From: G963674665 sp963674665
GTDB taxonomy: Bacteria > Desulfobacterota > Desulfovibrionia > Desulfovibrionales > Desulfovibrionaceae
Reading direction: 5' to 3'
Assembly (NCBI GenBank): GCA_963674665.2
Contig: CAXXPL010000001.1
Coordinates: forward strand, 558,001-622,000
Length of the DNA stretch: 64,000 nucleotides
This document shows positions 1 through 7,768 of the stretch, piece by piece. The position numbers and the translations under genes were made by a program. A model generated the notes under the pieces. It did no database searches, was not told the origin of the DNA, and saw nothing but the letters and a program-made list of their open reading frames with translations. Numbering within the stretch: position 1 is the first letter of the stretch; every line of letters starts with the position of its first letter.

Positions 1-755
1 TGCACCAGCACCTTGCCTGACTTGGTCAGCAGGTACCAGTCGGTGCCGTTGCTCTGCACGTTGCTGTTCAGGGGGTTGTCGTTGCCCTTGTCCTGCACCT
101 GTACGTCGATGATTTCGCCCAGCTCGCGCACCAGGTTGTCACGTTTGTCCAGCAACTCGTTGGCGTTGTTTTTCCCAGGGATGTCGTGGGAATTGATCTG
201 CCTGTTGATGTCCGCGAGCTGCTCGAGGATCTGGTTGACAGCGTCGACCTGCCCCTTGATGGCCTCCTGGGTCTGCTCCTGCAGTTCCTGCAGGTCGCTG
301 TCCGTGGCGTTGAGCAGGGTGGTCAGGGTCTGGCTCTGGTTGAGCAGCGCCTCCCTGGTGGGGGAGTCGTCGGGGCGCAGGGAGAGGGCCTCCCAGTTGT
401 TGAAAAAGGTGTCCAGGCTGCTGGAGATGCCGTACCCGTCGCTCTCGTTGAACAGGTTGTCCACGCCAGTAAGGTTCTTCCAGAGCGTGTAGTAGCGCTC
501 CCGCATGGTGGCCTTGTCGTTGTACTCGGACTCAACGAAGGAGTCGAAGTGACGCACCACCTCGGTGGCGATGACGCCTGTGCCCATCTGTCCGGGACGG
601 TAGTCAACGGAGGACCTTTCCTCGAACGAGACCGTACGCCGGCTATAACCAACAGTATTGGCGTTGGCTATGTTGTTGCCGGTGGTCTCAATGGCGGCTT
701 GGCTGCCAAAGAGCGCGCTACGGCCAATGTCGAGGACGGACAGGATGCCGGGCAT
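1..755 (-). CDS. flgK: Flagellar hook-associated protein 1 FlgK (N-terminal part, cut by left edge)
   Basis: The frame read leftwards from the ATG at 755 stays open to the window edge, giving about 251 residues. It begins MPGILSVLDIGRSALFGSQA and continues with the flagellar rod/hook signature ETTGNNIANANTVGYSRR, as in FlgK. FlgK forms the hook-filament junction at the distal end of the hook. Its ATG shares one base with the stop of the FlgN-like gene (TAATG), so the two are probably translationally coupled, which suits a chaperone-client pair. The C-terminal D0 domain and any flgL downstream lie outside the window. Confidence 0.9.
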   Translation of the reverse strand, partial: MPGILSVLDIGRSALFGSQAAIETTGNNIANANTVGYSRRTVSFEERSSVDYRPGQMGTGVIATEVVRHFDSFVESEYNDKATMRERYYTLWKNLTGVDNLFNESDGYGISSSLDTFFNNWEALSLRPDDSPTREALLNQSQTLTTLLNATDSDLQELQEQTQEAIKGQVDAVNQILEQLADINRQINSHDIPGKNNANELLDKRDNLVRELGEIIDVQVQDKGNDNPLNSNVQSNGTDWYLLTKSGKVLV

Positions 756-1240
756 TACAACCTCCCATTTATCAGGGCGGCGTCGGGGCGCTTGTTCGCG
801 TAATCACCCTTGCGGGAGTAATTGTTCTTGCTCTTGGGAACGAGCTTGTCATGCAGCCAGGTCAACAGCCCCTGGTTCTGGTCCATGAGCGCCAGCGCCA
901 CGTCGGTGTTCTTGCGCGCCTGCTTCACGCAGACCTGCTCGAAGTTCTCGATTTCAGAGACCAGTCCGCGGATGTACTCCTTGGGGTCCTGCTCGTCGTT
1001 TTCGTCTTCCGTCACCACGGCCTCGAGGTAGTCGTTGAGCCGCATGCCGGAGAGAAGGTCCTTGATCCCCTGGCGCTCCACCGCGAGCTGATGCATGAGG
1101 TCGTGGATGGAGAGCTCGAGATGGGTCACTTCCTGGGGGCGATGTTTCATGAGCAGGGCAAATTCTTCCTGCAACAGTTCATGCAGCACCACCAGGGCCT
1201 TGCTTTGCCTGAAGAGGCTTGCGCGAATTGTCTGCAACAT
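755..1240 (-). CDS. flgN: FlgN-like flagellar export chaperone
   Basis: 161-residue, mostly helical acidic protein with the leucine-rich N-terminal helix (LHELLQEEFALLMKHRPQEV) typical of FlgN. FlgN binds FlgK and FlgL in the cytoplasm and escorts them to the flagellar export gate. It lies between flgJ (20-base gap) and flgK (overlap of one base), the standard place for flgN. The flgM gene often found just before flgN is absent: there is no room for it in the 20-base gap. The assignment rests on length, helix pattern and position more than on strict motifs. Confidence 0.8.
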   Translation of the reverse strand: MLQTIRASLFRQSKALVVLHELLQEEFALLMKHRPQEVTHLELSIHDLMHQLAVERQGIKDLLSGMRLNDYLEAVVTEDENDEQDPKEYIRGLVSEIENFEQVCVKQARKNTDVALALMDQNQGLLTWLHDKLVPKSKNNYSRKGDYANKRPDAALINGRL

Positions 1241-1259
1241 GATCGTATCCTTTATGTCC

Positions 1260-2861
1260 CTAGACCGCGTGGTCCAGCGATATTCCGGCCATAAGGCTCT
1301 GCTGCACCTTCAGGGGGTCGAGAGCCGTGCCATTGCGTCTGAGTTCGAAGTGCACGTGGGGCCCGGTAGAGAGACCTGTGCTCCCTACCTTTGCAATATC
1401 CTGGCCAGCCTTGATCTCGTCGCCGACCTGCACGTCCAACTTGCTGTTATGTCCATAATAACTCTGCCATCCGCCCTCGTGCTCCACTATGACGAGCTTG
1501 CCGTATCCCTGCTTGTCACCGGAAAAAATTACCTTCCCATCCCAGCAGGACTTGACCGGATCGCCGAAGTTAGCGGCCAGATCAACCCCCGCGTGGAAGG
1601 ATCGCTGCCCCGTGAAGGGGCTTCGCCGCCAACCGAACTCGGAGGTCAGGCGGCCGGCCACCGGCCACTGGATGGGGGCGGTGGGGGCCTTCTCGTCGCC
1701 AGGGGCCACAGGGGAGACTCCGGCGGTGTCCGGATTTTCATTGGGCGAGGCCACCATGGGGCCACCGGTGTTTTGCGCCGCGCCCCCGGAATTGCGGATG
1801 CCTTGTTCGAGACGTTCCACGGCATCCACACCCTCGACCTTTTCCACCGGTGCCGCGGCATTCCTGGCCTGCCCCTCCAGCAGGGGGGTAAGCCCATCCG
1901 CCTTGTCGGCGGCCTCGGGAGTCTCGGAATCCAGGACCGGTATCACGGGCTGCTGGATCAATCTGCCTCTGGGGTGGTAGTTCTGGGCCTGAGTCGCCTC
2001 CACAGGGGAGCGCAGAGAGGTCTTGGAGTACTCCTTGGTGGCCGGGCTGGCGTAAGGGGCGATGCGGCGGGCCAGGGCCTCCACAGCGGCGAGGATCTCG
2101 GGCTCCACCTGGATGGTGTTGGCGTCGGCCTTGATCTCGGCCAGCTCCTCGGCGGAGGAGGGAATGGCCGTGGGCTCGGGTTCCGGCTCCAGCCTCAAGG
2201 GCGCGCCCATATTGAAATTCGATGCGTTTTCAGCTCCAGCCACTGACTCCTGGGGCTGTTGCTCACCGGCCTGTCCTTCCTGACCGGGCTGTCCGGACTG
2301 ATCCGAGTACCCCTCCATGGGGGCGTACAGGTCGTCCATGTCTCCGGAGGCCAAAGGCTCCTTGGGGGTTGACTCCTGCTCCTCCTTCACGGCCTCGGCT
2401 TCCATGGACTTGTCGCGGTGCTCCGGCGGGTTGAGCAGGGCGGGGTCATAGCCGCGCAGGGGCTTGAGCGGCAGGCGAGCCTCGTGCCGACTGGGCGAGG
2501 TGACCCGGCTGGCGTCGTTCATGCTCTGGCTGAGTTGCTCGTAGAGCATCTGCCCCAGGCCGATGCCGCCGGCGTCGGCCAGCTTGTTGGCCATCTCCTG
2601 GTCGAACATGGAGAGGTACATGTCCTCTTCCTTGCTGTGCAGGTAGCCGTCCTTGGGCACGGTGGCGCGCATCTGCTGCCAGAGCTTGGTGATGAAGATG
2701 CTTTCGAAGCCCTTTGCGGCTTCACGAAGTTTCGCGTCCTCGGCCTGCCCCTTGTTCACCTTGCCCTGCAGGCCGCGCAGTTCGACTTCCTTCTGCAGTA
2801 GCTGGGAGTTTCTGGCATTGACGGCCAGGCTAGCGGGATCGGGAAGCAGGCTAGAACTCAT
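1260..2861 (-). CDS. flgJ: FlgJ-type rod-binding protein fused to an M23 metallopeptidase
   Basis: 533 residues. The N-terminal part (about residues 30-115) is the FlgJ rod-binding domain (FESIFITKLWQQMR). A long, low-complexity, Pro/Glu-rich linker (about 130-400) follows, then a LytM/M23 peptidase domain with H423xxxD427 (FHAGVD), YYGH at H471 and PHVHFEL with H502 and H504, the usual zinc and catalytic set. In enterobacteria FlgJ carries a glucosaminidase instead, so here the rod would pass the cell wall by peptide cross-link cleavage. It has no signal peptide, consistent with export by the flagellar type III apparatus. It begins one base after the flgI stop and ends 20 bases before flgN. 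Confidence 0.88.
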   Translation of the reverse strand: MSSSLLPDPASLAVNARNSQLLQKEVELRGLQGKVNKGQAEDAKLREAAKGFESIFITKLWQQMRATVPKDGYLHSKEEDMYLSMFDQEMANKLADAGGIGLGQMLYEQLSQSMNDASRVTSPSRHEARLPLKPLRGYDPALLNPPEHRDKSMEAEAVKEEQESTPKEPLASGDMDDLYAPMEGYSDQSGQPGQEGQAGEQQPQESVAGAENASNFNMGAPLRLEPEPEPTAIPSSAEELAEIKADANTIQVEPEILAAVEALARRIAPYASPATKEYSKTSLRSPVEATQAQNYHPRGRLIQQPVIPVLDSETPEAADKADGLTPLLEGQARNAAAPVEKVEGVDAVERLEQGIRNSGGAAQNTGGPMVASPNENPDTAGVSPVAPGDEKAPTAPIQWPVAGRLTSEFGWRRSPFTGQRSFHAGVDLAANFGDPVKSCWDGKVIFSGDKQGYGKLVIVEHEGGWQSYYGHNSKLDVQVGDEIKAGQDIAKVGSTGLSTGPHVHFELRRNGTALDPLKVQQSLMAGISLDHAV

Positions 2862-2862
2862 G

Positions 2863-4035
2863 TTAGATGACCTCCAGGTCCGCGTACAGGGCGCCCGAGG
2901 CCTTGAGGGTCTGCAGGATGGAGATCAGGTCTCTGGGCGTGGCGCCGATGGCGTTGAGCCCGTCGATCATCTCCTGCAGGGTTGCTCCCTCGATCATGAC
3001 CAGACGCTTGTTTTCTTCCTGCACGCCAATGTTGGTCTGCGGGGTGACCACCGTCTCGCCCTGGCTGAATGGGCCGGGCTGGGAGACGTTGGCGCTCTCC
3101 TGGACCACTATCTGCAGGTTGCCGTGGGACACGGCCACCTTTGACAACCGCACGTTGCGCCCCAGCACCACGGTGCCGGTCTTTTCGTCCACCACGATCT
3201 TGGCCTTGGTGTCCGGAGTGACCTCCAGGTTTTCCACCGAGGCCATGAAAGGCACCAGGTTGCTGCGGAAGCCATCGGGCACCTGCAGATCGATGGTGCT
3301 GATGTCCAGCGCCCGGGCATATTCACCGGCCAGGGTCTGGTTGATCTTTTCCACCACCTGCTGGGTGGTGGTGAAATCCGCGATGCTCATGTTCAGGCGA
3401 ATGCTGTCCTGATCGTTGAACTCGAAGGGCACGGCGCGTTCGATGAGGCACCCACCGGGGATGCGCCCCACGGTGACCACGTTCTTGCGCGCGGTGGCCG
3501 CCTCGCCAGAGGCCTGGAACCCGCCAAGGGCCAGGGCGCCCTGCGCCAGGCCGTACACCTTGCCATCCACGCCCTTGAGGGGGGTGCGCAGCAGAATGCC
3601 CCCGAGCAGGCTCTCGGCGTCGCCCAGTGAGGAGACCGTGACATCGATCTTGGAGCCGGGCTTGGAGGACACCGGCATCTGCGCCGTGATCATTACCGCG
3701 GCCACGTTCTTGGGCTTGAGATTGTTCTTGTCCACGCCCACGCCCATGTTATCGAGCATGTTGATCATGGACTGGATGGTGAAATCGGACTTCTTGCTGT
3801 CGCCCGTTCCCGAGAGCCCCACCACCAGGCCGTAGCCGATGAGCTGGTTGTCGCGCACGCCGCCGAAGGCCGCGATGTCCTTGATGCGCACGGCATGCAG
3901 GGGGGCGGCTGTCAGAAGAATGACCAGGAGGATCAACATCGCCATGATGACGATGCGGATTCCAGAATGCTCATCCCGGTAGCTGGTGGCTATGCTGTTC
4001 ATGTTCCGTGCTCGCATGTCTGACTTCCTGTTCAT
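2863..4035 (-). CDS. flgI: Flagellar P-ring protein FlgI
   Basis: 390 residues from the ATG at 4035, which has a strong purine-rich ribosome site (GGAGGGCGGAG) just upstream. The open frame extends further but overlaps flgH without homology, so the longer start is rejected. A hydrophobic segment near residues 29-46 (IVIMAMLILLVILLTAAPLHA) acts as signal peptide. The mature start VRIKDIAAFGGVRDNQLIGY and the GLSGTGDSKKSDFT motif are typical of FlgI. FlgI forms the periplasmic P ring around the rod in the peptidoglycan layer and depends on FlgA for assembly. Confidence 0.95.
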   Translation of the reverse strand: MNRKSDMRARNMNSIATSYRDEHSGIRIVIMAMLILLVILLTAAPLHAVRIKDIAAFGGVRDNQLIGYGLVVGLSGTGDSKKSDFTIQSMINMLDNMGVGVDKNNLKPKNVAAVMITAQMPVSSKPGSKIDVTVSSLGDAESLLGGILLRTPLKGVDGKVYGLAQGALALGGFQASGEAATARKNVVTVGRIPGGCLIERAVPFEFNDQDSIRLNMSIADFTTTQQVVEKINQTLAGEYARALDISTIDLQVPDGFRSNLVPFMASVENLEVTPDTKAKIVVDEKTGTVVLGRNVRLSKVAVSHGNLQIVVQESANVSQPGPFSQGETVVTPQTNIGVQEENKRLVMIEGATLQEMIDGLNAIGATPRDLISILQTLKASGALYADLEVI

Positions 4036-4078
4036 GATCTCCGCCCTCCGTGGCGAATGTCCTTGTCGACCGGCCGGG

Positions 4079-4804
4079 CTAGAAGGGCCAGGCGTTGTCC
4101 AGCAGCCTGGTGAGCCAGCCGCTCTTCTGCTTGTCCGCGAGGATGCCCTTGCCGTAGTATTCGATGTTGGAGTTGGCCAGGTGCGTGGAGTCCACGGTGT
4201 TGTCCGGGCCGATGTCGCGCGGGCGGACCAGGCCCCGGACAACCAGGATCTGGGTTTCCTCGTTGACGCGCACTTCCTGGGCGCCTTCCACCTGCATCAG
4301 GCCACCCGGCAGTAATTTGACGACGCGGGCCGCGATGGTGGCCTTGACTGTGGAGCCTCGGTCCGTGGAGGCGGTGCCTTTGAGCTTATTGTAGGTGGTG
4401 GTGTCGGCGATGCTGTTGCCGCCGGTGCTGCCGGACAGGCCAAGGAGATTCGAACCGGTGATGGGGTCGATGCCCACATTGTTCTTGCCGAAAAAGGACG
4501 TTGCCGTGAGCTTCAGGGAGGCGTCACGCTTGGTGTCTGTGTTGGCTGTGTGCTCGCCGCTGGCGACCTCGACGATGTTCACCACCACGATGTCGCCCAC
4601 ATTGCGCGCCCTGTTGTCAGAGAACAGGTGCTCGGAGCTGTTGGACTTGAAAAGTGAGCCGGGGTTGTAGCTTTCGTCCATCTCGGCCTGCTCGATGACC
4701 GGGGCGGTCATCACCGGCATGCTTTCGGCCCGCTGGGACCTGGGACCACAGCCCGAGGCCATGAGCAGAACCAGGACGAGTGTGATGATGCTTGCGCGAA
4801 CCAT
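4079..4804 (-). CDS. flgH: Flagellar L-ring lipoprotein FlgH
   Basis: 241 residues. Signal peptide with lipobox (LLMASGC, acylated Cys19), followed by the FlgH core: GSLFKSNSSEHLFSDNRAR and GDIVVVNIVEVASGEHTANT, ending in the conserved NSNIEYYGKGILADKQKSGW-type C-terminus. FlgH builds the outer-membrane L ring. Ribosome site AAGGAGAAC lies before the ATG. Gene order flgA-flgH-flgI is the standard ring cassette; the flgI start lies about 40 bases beyond the flgH stop. Confidence 0.95.
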   Translation of the reverse strand: MVRASIITLVLVLLMASGCGPRSQRAESMPVMTAPVIEQAEMDESYNPGSLFKSNSSEHLFSDNRARNVGDIVVVNIVEVASGEHTANTDTKRDASLKLTATSFFGKNNVGIDPITGSNLLGLSGSTGGNSIADTTTYNKLKGTASTDRGSTVKATIAARVVKLLPGGLMQVEGAQEVRVNEETQILVVRGLVRPRDIGPDNTVDSTHLANSNIEYYGKGILADKQKSGWLTRLLDNAWPF

Positions 4805-4824
4805 AGTTGTTCTCCTTCCTCGAA

Positions 4825-5859
4825 TTAAAAGACCTGCACGGTATCGGCGTCGAGCACACGTGCGTATACCTGCACCCTTGTCTGCATGTTGCGTACCGGA
4901 ATCGTTTGGCTGAAGCCGCCGTCTTCCATGGCCTCTGCCGGAACCTCCAGCCGGATGTGCTTGCCCTTGTAGATGAGCCGCACCACGTGGCCCTTGAGGA
5001 CCAGGGGCAGGGCCTCGAGGCTGTCCTTGTACAGGACCTCGTTCTTGCCCGCCGTGGTGCGCATGCGCCAGGGGCCGCCGGCGCCGTCCCAGATGTTCTC
5101 GTGCAACGTGGCCACGTTCTTGCGGATGTAGGTCACCTTGTCCTTGCTGATCACGTCGTTCCTGTTCAGGGGAGTGGCCGCCACGGGCACTGACTTCCAG
5201 AGATCCATCTGAACGCTACCGGAAAAAGAGCGCACCACGCTGCCGTCCCTGGCCTTTTCCCGCAGCCTGAGGGGTACGCGTCCGGGCTTGAGAATGGCGT
5301 TGGCAATGTCCACGCTGATCTGGTTGGACGGATCGCGCAGGAATATGTAGTCGGGGATGCGGTATTCGTTGAATTCCGGATCACCGCCGAGGTCCTTGGT
5401 CATGGGCGTCAAGGTCTTGACTATCTCCTGGGAGATGACCTGCTTGTCCACCAGGGCTCCGCCGCTCTGGATGGCGATGCTCGGCGGCAGGAGGCACAGC
5501 TGGGCGCGCTCGCCAAGAAACTTGGGCAGGATGCCCTGCAGCTTGGAGCGGGAAACCGTCATGGGGCGCAGCCGCTTCTGCGGGGCGGGCCAGAGCCGGA
5601 TCTTGCCCATCTCCCGCCAGACCTCGGGGGAGAGCCTGCCCATTGGGGTGGCGATCTCGCCCAAGAGGACCTGTGGTCCCTCCACCACGGCCGCCTCCTT
5701 GATCTGGAGCCGCCATTCGGCCTGGTTTTCCGAACCGGCCTGGGCCGCCCCCATGAGAAGCAGACCGAGAACCATGGCCACAAGGATGATTGCCGCGTAT
5801 CCTCTTGGAATGCGCCTGGTTCCGTGCTCTGGGATGAAGGTATGTCGCTTGGCTCGCAT
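4825..5859 (-). CDS. flgA: Flagellar P-ring assembly chaperone FlgA
   Basis: 344 residues with an N-terminal signal segment (about residues 21-42, AAIILVAMVLGLLLMGAAQA). The C-terminal third has the SAF/FlgA pattern: PVAATPLNRNDVISKDKVTY, RTTAGKNEVLYKD and a final MQTRVQVYARVLDADTVQVF. FlgA is a periplasmic chaperone for FlgI polymerisation into the P ring. It is longer than enterobacterial FlgA (about 220 residues) because of an extra N-terminal domain, as in other deltaproteobacterial FlgA proteins. It lies 21 bases before flgH in the same operon. Confidence 0.88.
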   Translation of the reverse strand: MRAKRHTFIPEHGTRRIPRGYAAIILVAMVLGLLLMGAAQAGSENQAEWRLQIKEAAVVEGPQVLLGEIATPMGRLSPEVWREMGKIRLWPAPQKRLRPMTVSRSKLQGILPKFLGERAQLCLLPPSIAIQSGGALVDKQVISQEIVKTLTPMTKDLGGDPEFNEYRIPDYIFLRDPSNQISVDIANAILKPGRVPLRLREKARDGSVVRSFSGSVQMDLWKSVPVAATPLNRNDVISKDKVTYIRKNVATLHENIWDGAGGPWRMRTTAGKNEVLYKDSLEALPLVLKGHVVRLIYKGKHIRLEVPAEAMEDGGFSQTIPVRNMQTRVQVYARVLDADTVQVF

Positions 5860-5891
5860 GACTCACGTCCTTGGCTGTTGTTTACCCGTGG

Positions 5892-6674
5892 TTATCGCTT
5901 GAGCTGATTGGCGATGCCGAGCATGGAGTCCGAGGTGGTGATGGCCTTGGAATTCGCTTCATAGGCGCGCTGTCCCACGATCATGTTGACCATTTCGTCC
6001 ACGATCTCCACGTTGCTCATTTCCAGGTATCCCTGGGCGATGGTGCCGGTGTTGTCGGTTCCGGGGGTGCCCTCCACCGCGTCGCCCGAGGCCTCTGTGG
6101 GATAGTAGAGGTTGCGGCCCGCGGCCTTGAGCCCCGCGGGGTTGATGAAGGTGTAGAGGGATATGTCCGCCGCCGCGAGCTCCGTGCCGTCCGAATCCAG
6201 AGCCGCGATGTGCCCGTTTTCCGATACCTCGATGCTGGAGGTCTCGGCCGGGACCGTGAACTCGGGCTGCAGGGGGTAGCCGTTGGCCGTGACCACGGTG
6301 CCCTCGTCGTTCAGCTTGAACGAACCGGCGCGGGTGTATGCCAGATCGCCGTTTACCTCCACCTGGAAGAAGCCGTCGCCTTCGATGGCCAGATCCAGTG
6401 AGTTGCCGGTGTTCTGGTAGTCGCCCTGGGTGAAGAACTTGTGCACCGTGGTGGGGCGTACGCCCATGCCGACCTGCATGCCCGTGGGGATGCGACGGCC
6501 ATCCTGGGTCAAGGCACCGGCGACCTTCATGTTCTGGTACATCAGGTCCTCGAACTCGGCGCGGCTCTTCTTGAACCCGATGGTGTTCACGTTGGAAAGG
6601 TTGTTGGAAATGACGTCGATGTTCAGCTGCTGGGCGATCATGCCGGTGGCTGCCGTCCAAAGTGAGCGCATCAT
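5892..6674 (-). CDS. flgG: Distal rod protein FlgG
   Basis: 260 residues, the usual FlgG length. It starts MMRSLWTAATGMIAQQLNID, has the signature SNNLSNVNTIGFKKSRAEFE and the FlgG-type region QVGMGVRPTTVHKFFTQGDY, and ends with the flagellar_basal C-terminal motif ANSKAITTSDSMLGIANQLK. FlgG forms the distal rod through the P and L rings. Ribosome site AAGGAGGAAC is near the first ATG. It follows flgF by 32 bases. Confidence 0.97.
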   Translation of the reverse strand: MMRSLWTAATGMIAQQLNIDVISNNLSNVNTIGFKKSRAEFEDLMYQNMKVAGALTQDGRRIPTGMQVGMGVRPTTVHKFFTQGDYQNTGNSLDLAIEGDGFFQVEVNGDLAYTRAGSFKLNDEGTVVTANGYPLQPEFTVPAETSSIEVSENGHIAALDSDGTELAAADISLYTFINPAGLKAAGRNLYYPTEASGDAVEGTPGTDNTGTIAQGYLEMSNVEIVDEMVNMIVGQRAYEANSKAITTSDSMLGIANQLKR

Positions 6675-6706
6675 AAGCCTGTTCCTCCTTCTACTGTTAG
6701 CTGCGA

Positions 6707-7486
6707 CTAAGCGGTCTTGCCCACTTTGGTCATAAGCTTGGTATCGGTTTCATTGGAGGTGGTGATGACCTTCTGGTAGGCCTCGAAGGCCCTGTGGGCC
6801 TCGATCATGTTGACCATCTCCTGCACCACGTTGACGTTGGGTGTCTCCAGATAGCCCTGGGCCACCTCGAAGTCGTCGGCCGCCACTTCGGCGGCGTCAC
6901 TGCCCTCCGGCAGCGTGAAGAAATTGGCGCCGTATTTTTCCAGGGCCTTGAGGTTGTCCACGGTGACCACGTCGATCTGCCCCACGGCTTCATCGTCGGC
7001 GAATATCTGCCCGTCCGGGCCGATGGTGATATTGGAGCTCTGCGGGATCACCAACTCGCCGCCACCTCCCAGCACAGGGAATCCTTCCGACGTGACCAGC
7101 TTGCCCTCGGGGCTGAGCTGAAAGTTTCCATTTCTGGTGTAGAAATCTCCCACCTCGGTGCGGACCTTGAAGAAACCATCACCCATGATGGCGAGGTCCA
7201 GGGGGTTCTCGGTGTTCTTGAGGCTTCCCTGGGAGAAATCGACCTGGGATTCGGCAAGCCTGGGACGGGCGATATTCACGGCGTCCGGGAACAATTGCTT
7301 GTCGCGAAGGCTCAGCACGGGCTGACGGATGAGGTCATGAGCGTAGTTGATCATGGTGTCCTCAAAGGCGTAGCGGTCCTGCTTGAATCCCGTGGTGTTC
7401 ACGTTCGCCAAATTATTGGCGATGATATTGAGCCTGTGTTCCTGGGTCATGGCCCCGAACATGGCGGAATATAACGAACTTTCCAT
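6707..7486 (-). CDS. flgF: Proximal rod protein FlgF
   Basis: 259 residues, paralogous to FlgG along its length but with the FlgF type start (MESSLYSAMFGAMTQEHRLN) and IIANNLANVNTTGFKQDRYA. The C-terminal helix motif EMVNMIEAHRAFEAYQKVIT is conserved. FlgF belongs to the proximal rod. It is the first gene of the operon; a good ribosome site (AGGAGGGTC) precedes the ATG and a sigma-54-like promoter lies about 40 bases upstream. Confidence 0.93.
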   Translation of the reverse strand: MESSLYSAMFGAMTQEHRLNIIANNLANVNTTGFKQDRYAFEDTMINYAHDLIRQPVLSLRDKQLFPDAVNIARPRLAESQVDFSQGSLKNTENPLDLAIMGDGFFKVRTEVGDFYTRNGNFQLSPEGKLVTSEGFPVLGGGGELVIPQSSNITIGPDGQIFADDEAVGQIDVVTVDNLKALEKYGANFFTLPEGSDAAEVAADDFEVAQGYLETPNVNVVQEMVNMIEAHRAFEAYQKVITTSNETDTKLMTKVGKTA

Positions 7487-7525
7487 AGCGTGACCCTCCT
7501 TTGGGCTTCTGCTTGGCAGTATGGT

Positions 7526-7541
7526 TGCAATATGTTTGCCA
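7526..7541 (-). promoter_or_regulatory. Sigma-54-like promoter of the flgF operon
   Basis: Read on the minus strand the sequence is TGGCAAACATATTGCA, which matches the -24/-12 consensus TGGCAC-N5-TTGCA at all but one position. The predicted start site lies near 7515, about 29 bases before the flgF ATG. Middle flagellar genes are often sigma-54-dependent in polar-flagellate proteobacteria. Confidence 0.65.
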
Positions 7542-7768
7542 GAACAAAGGAGTGGATTTTTGGGAGCTGAAGAGAATCTTCGCAGAAAAATGACGAAATA
7601 GTAAAAATTTTTAGACCTGAAATTTCATAATCGTTAAAAAATTCAATAATGAAATTGGGGACAATTTTGAGGCCATATATAAAATAAAATAAAAACGGAG
7701 TGTTATGCTTGCGGAAAAGAAAAATGATGCAAAATTGTTCCCGGCATCCTCCTTGCAAATAATCCACC

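Noticed and set aside
13..803. Plus-strand open frames at the left edge
   Set aside because: They lie opposite the FlgK coding sequence, which has clear conserved motifs on the minus strand.
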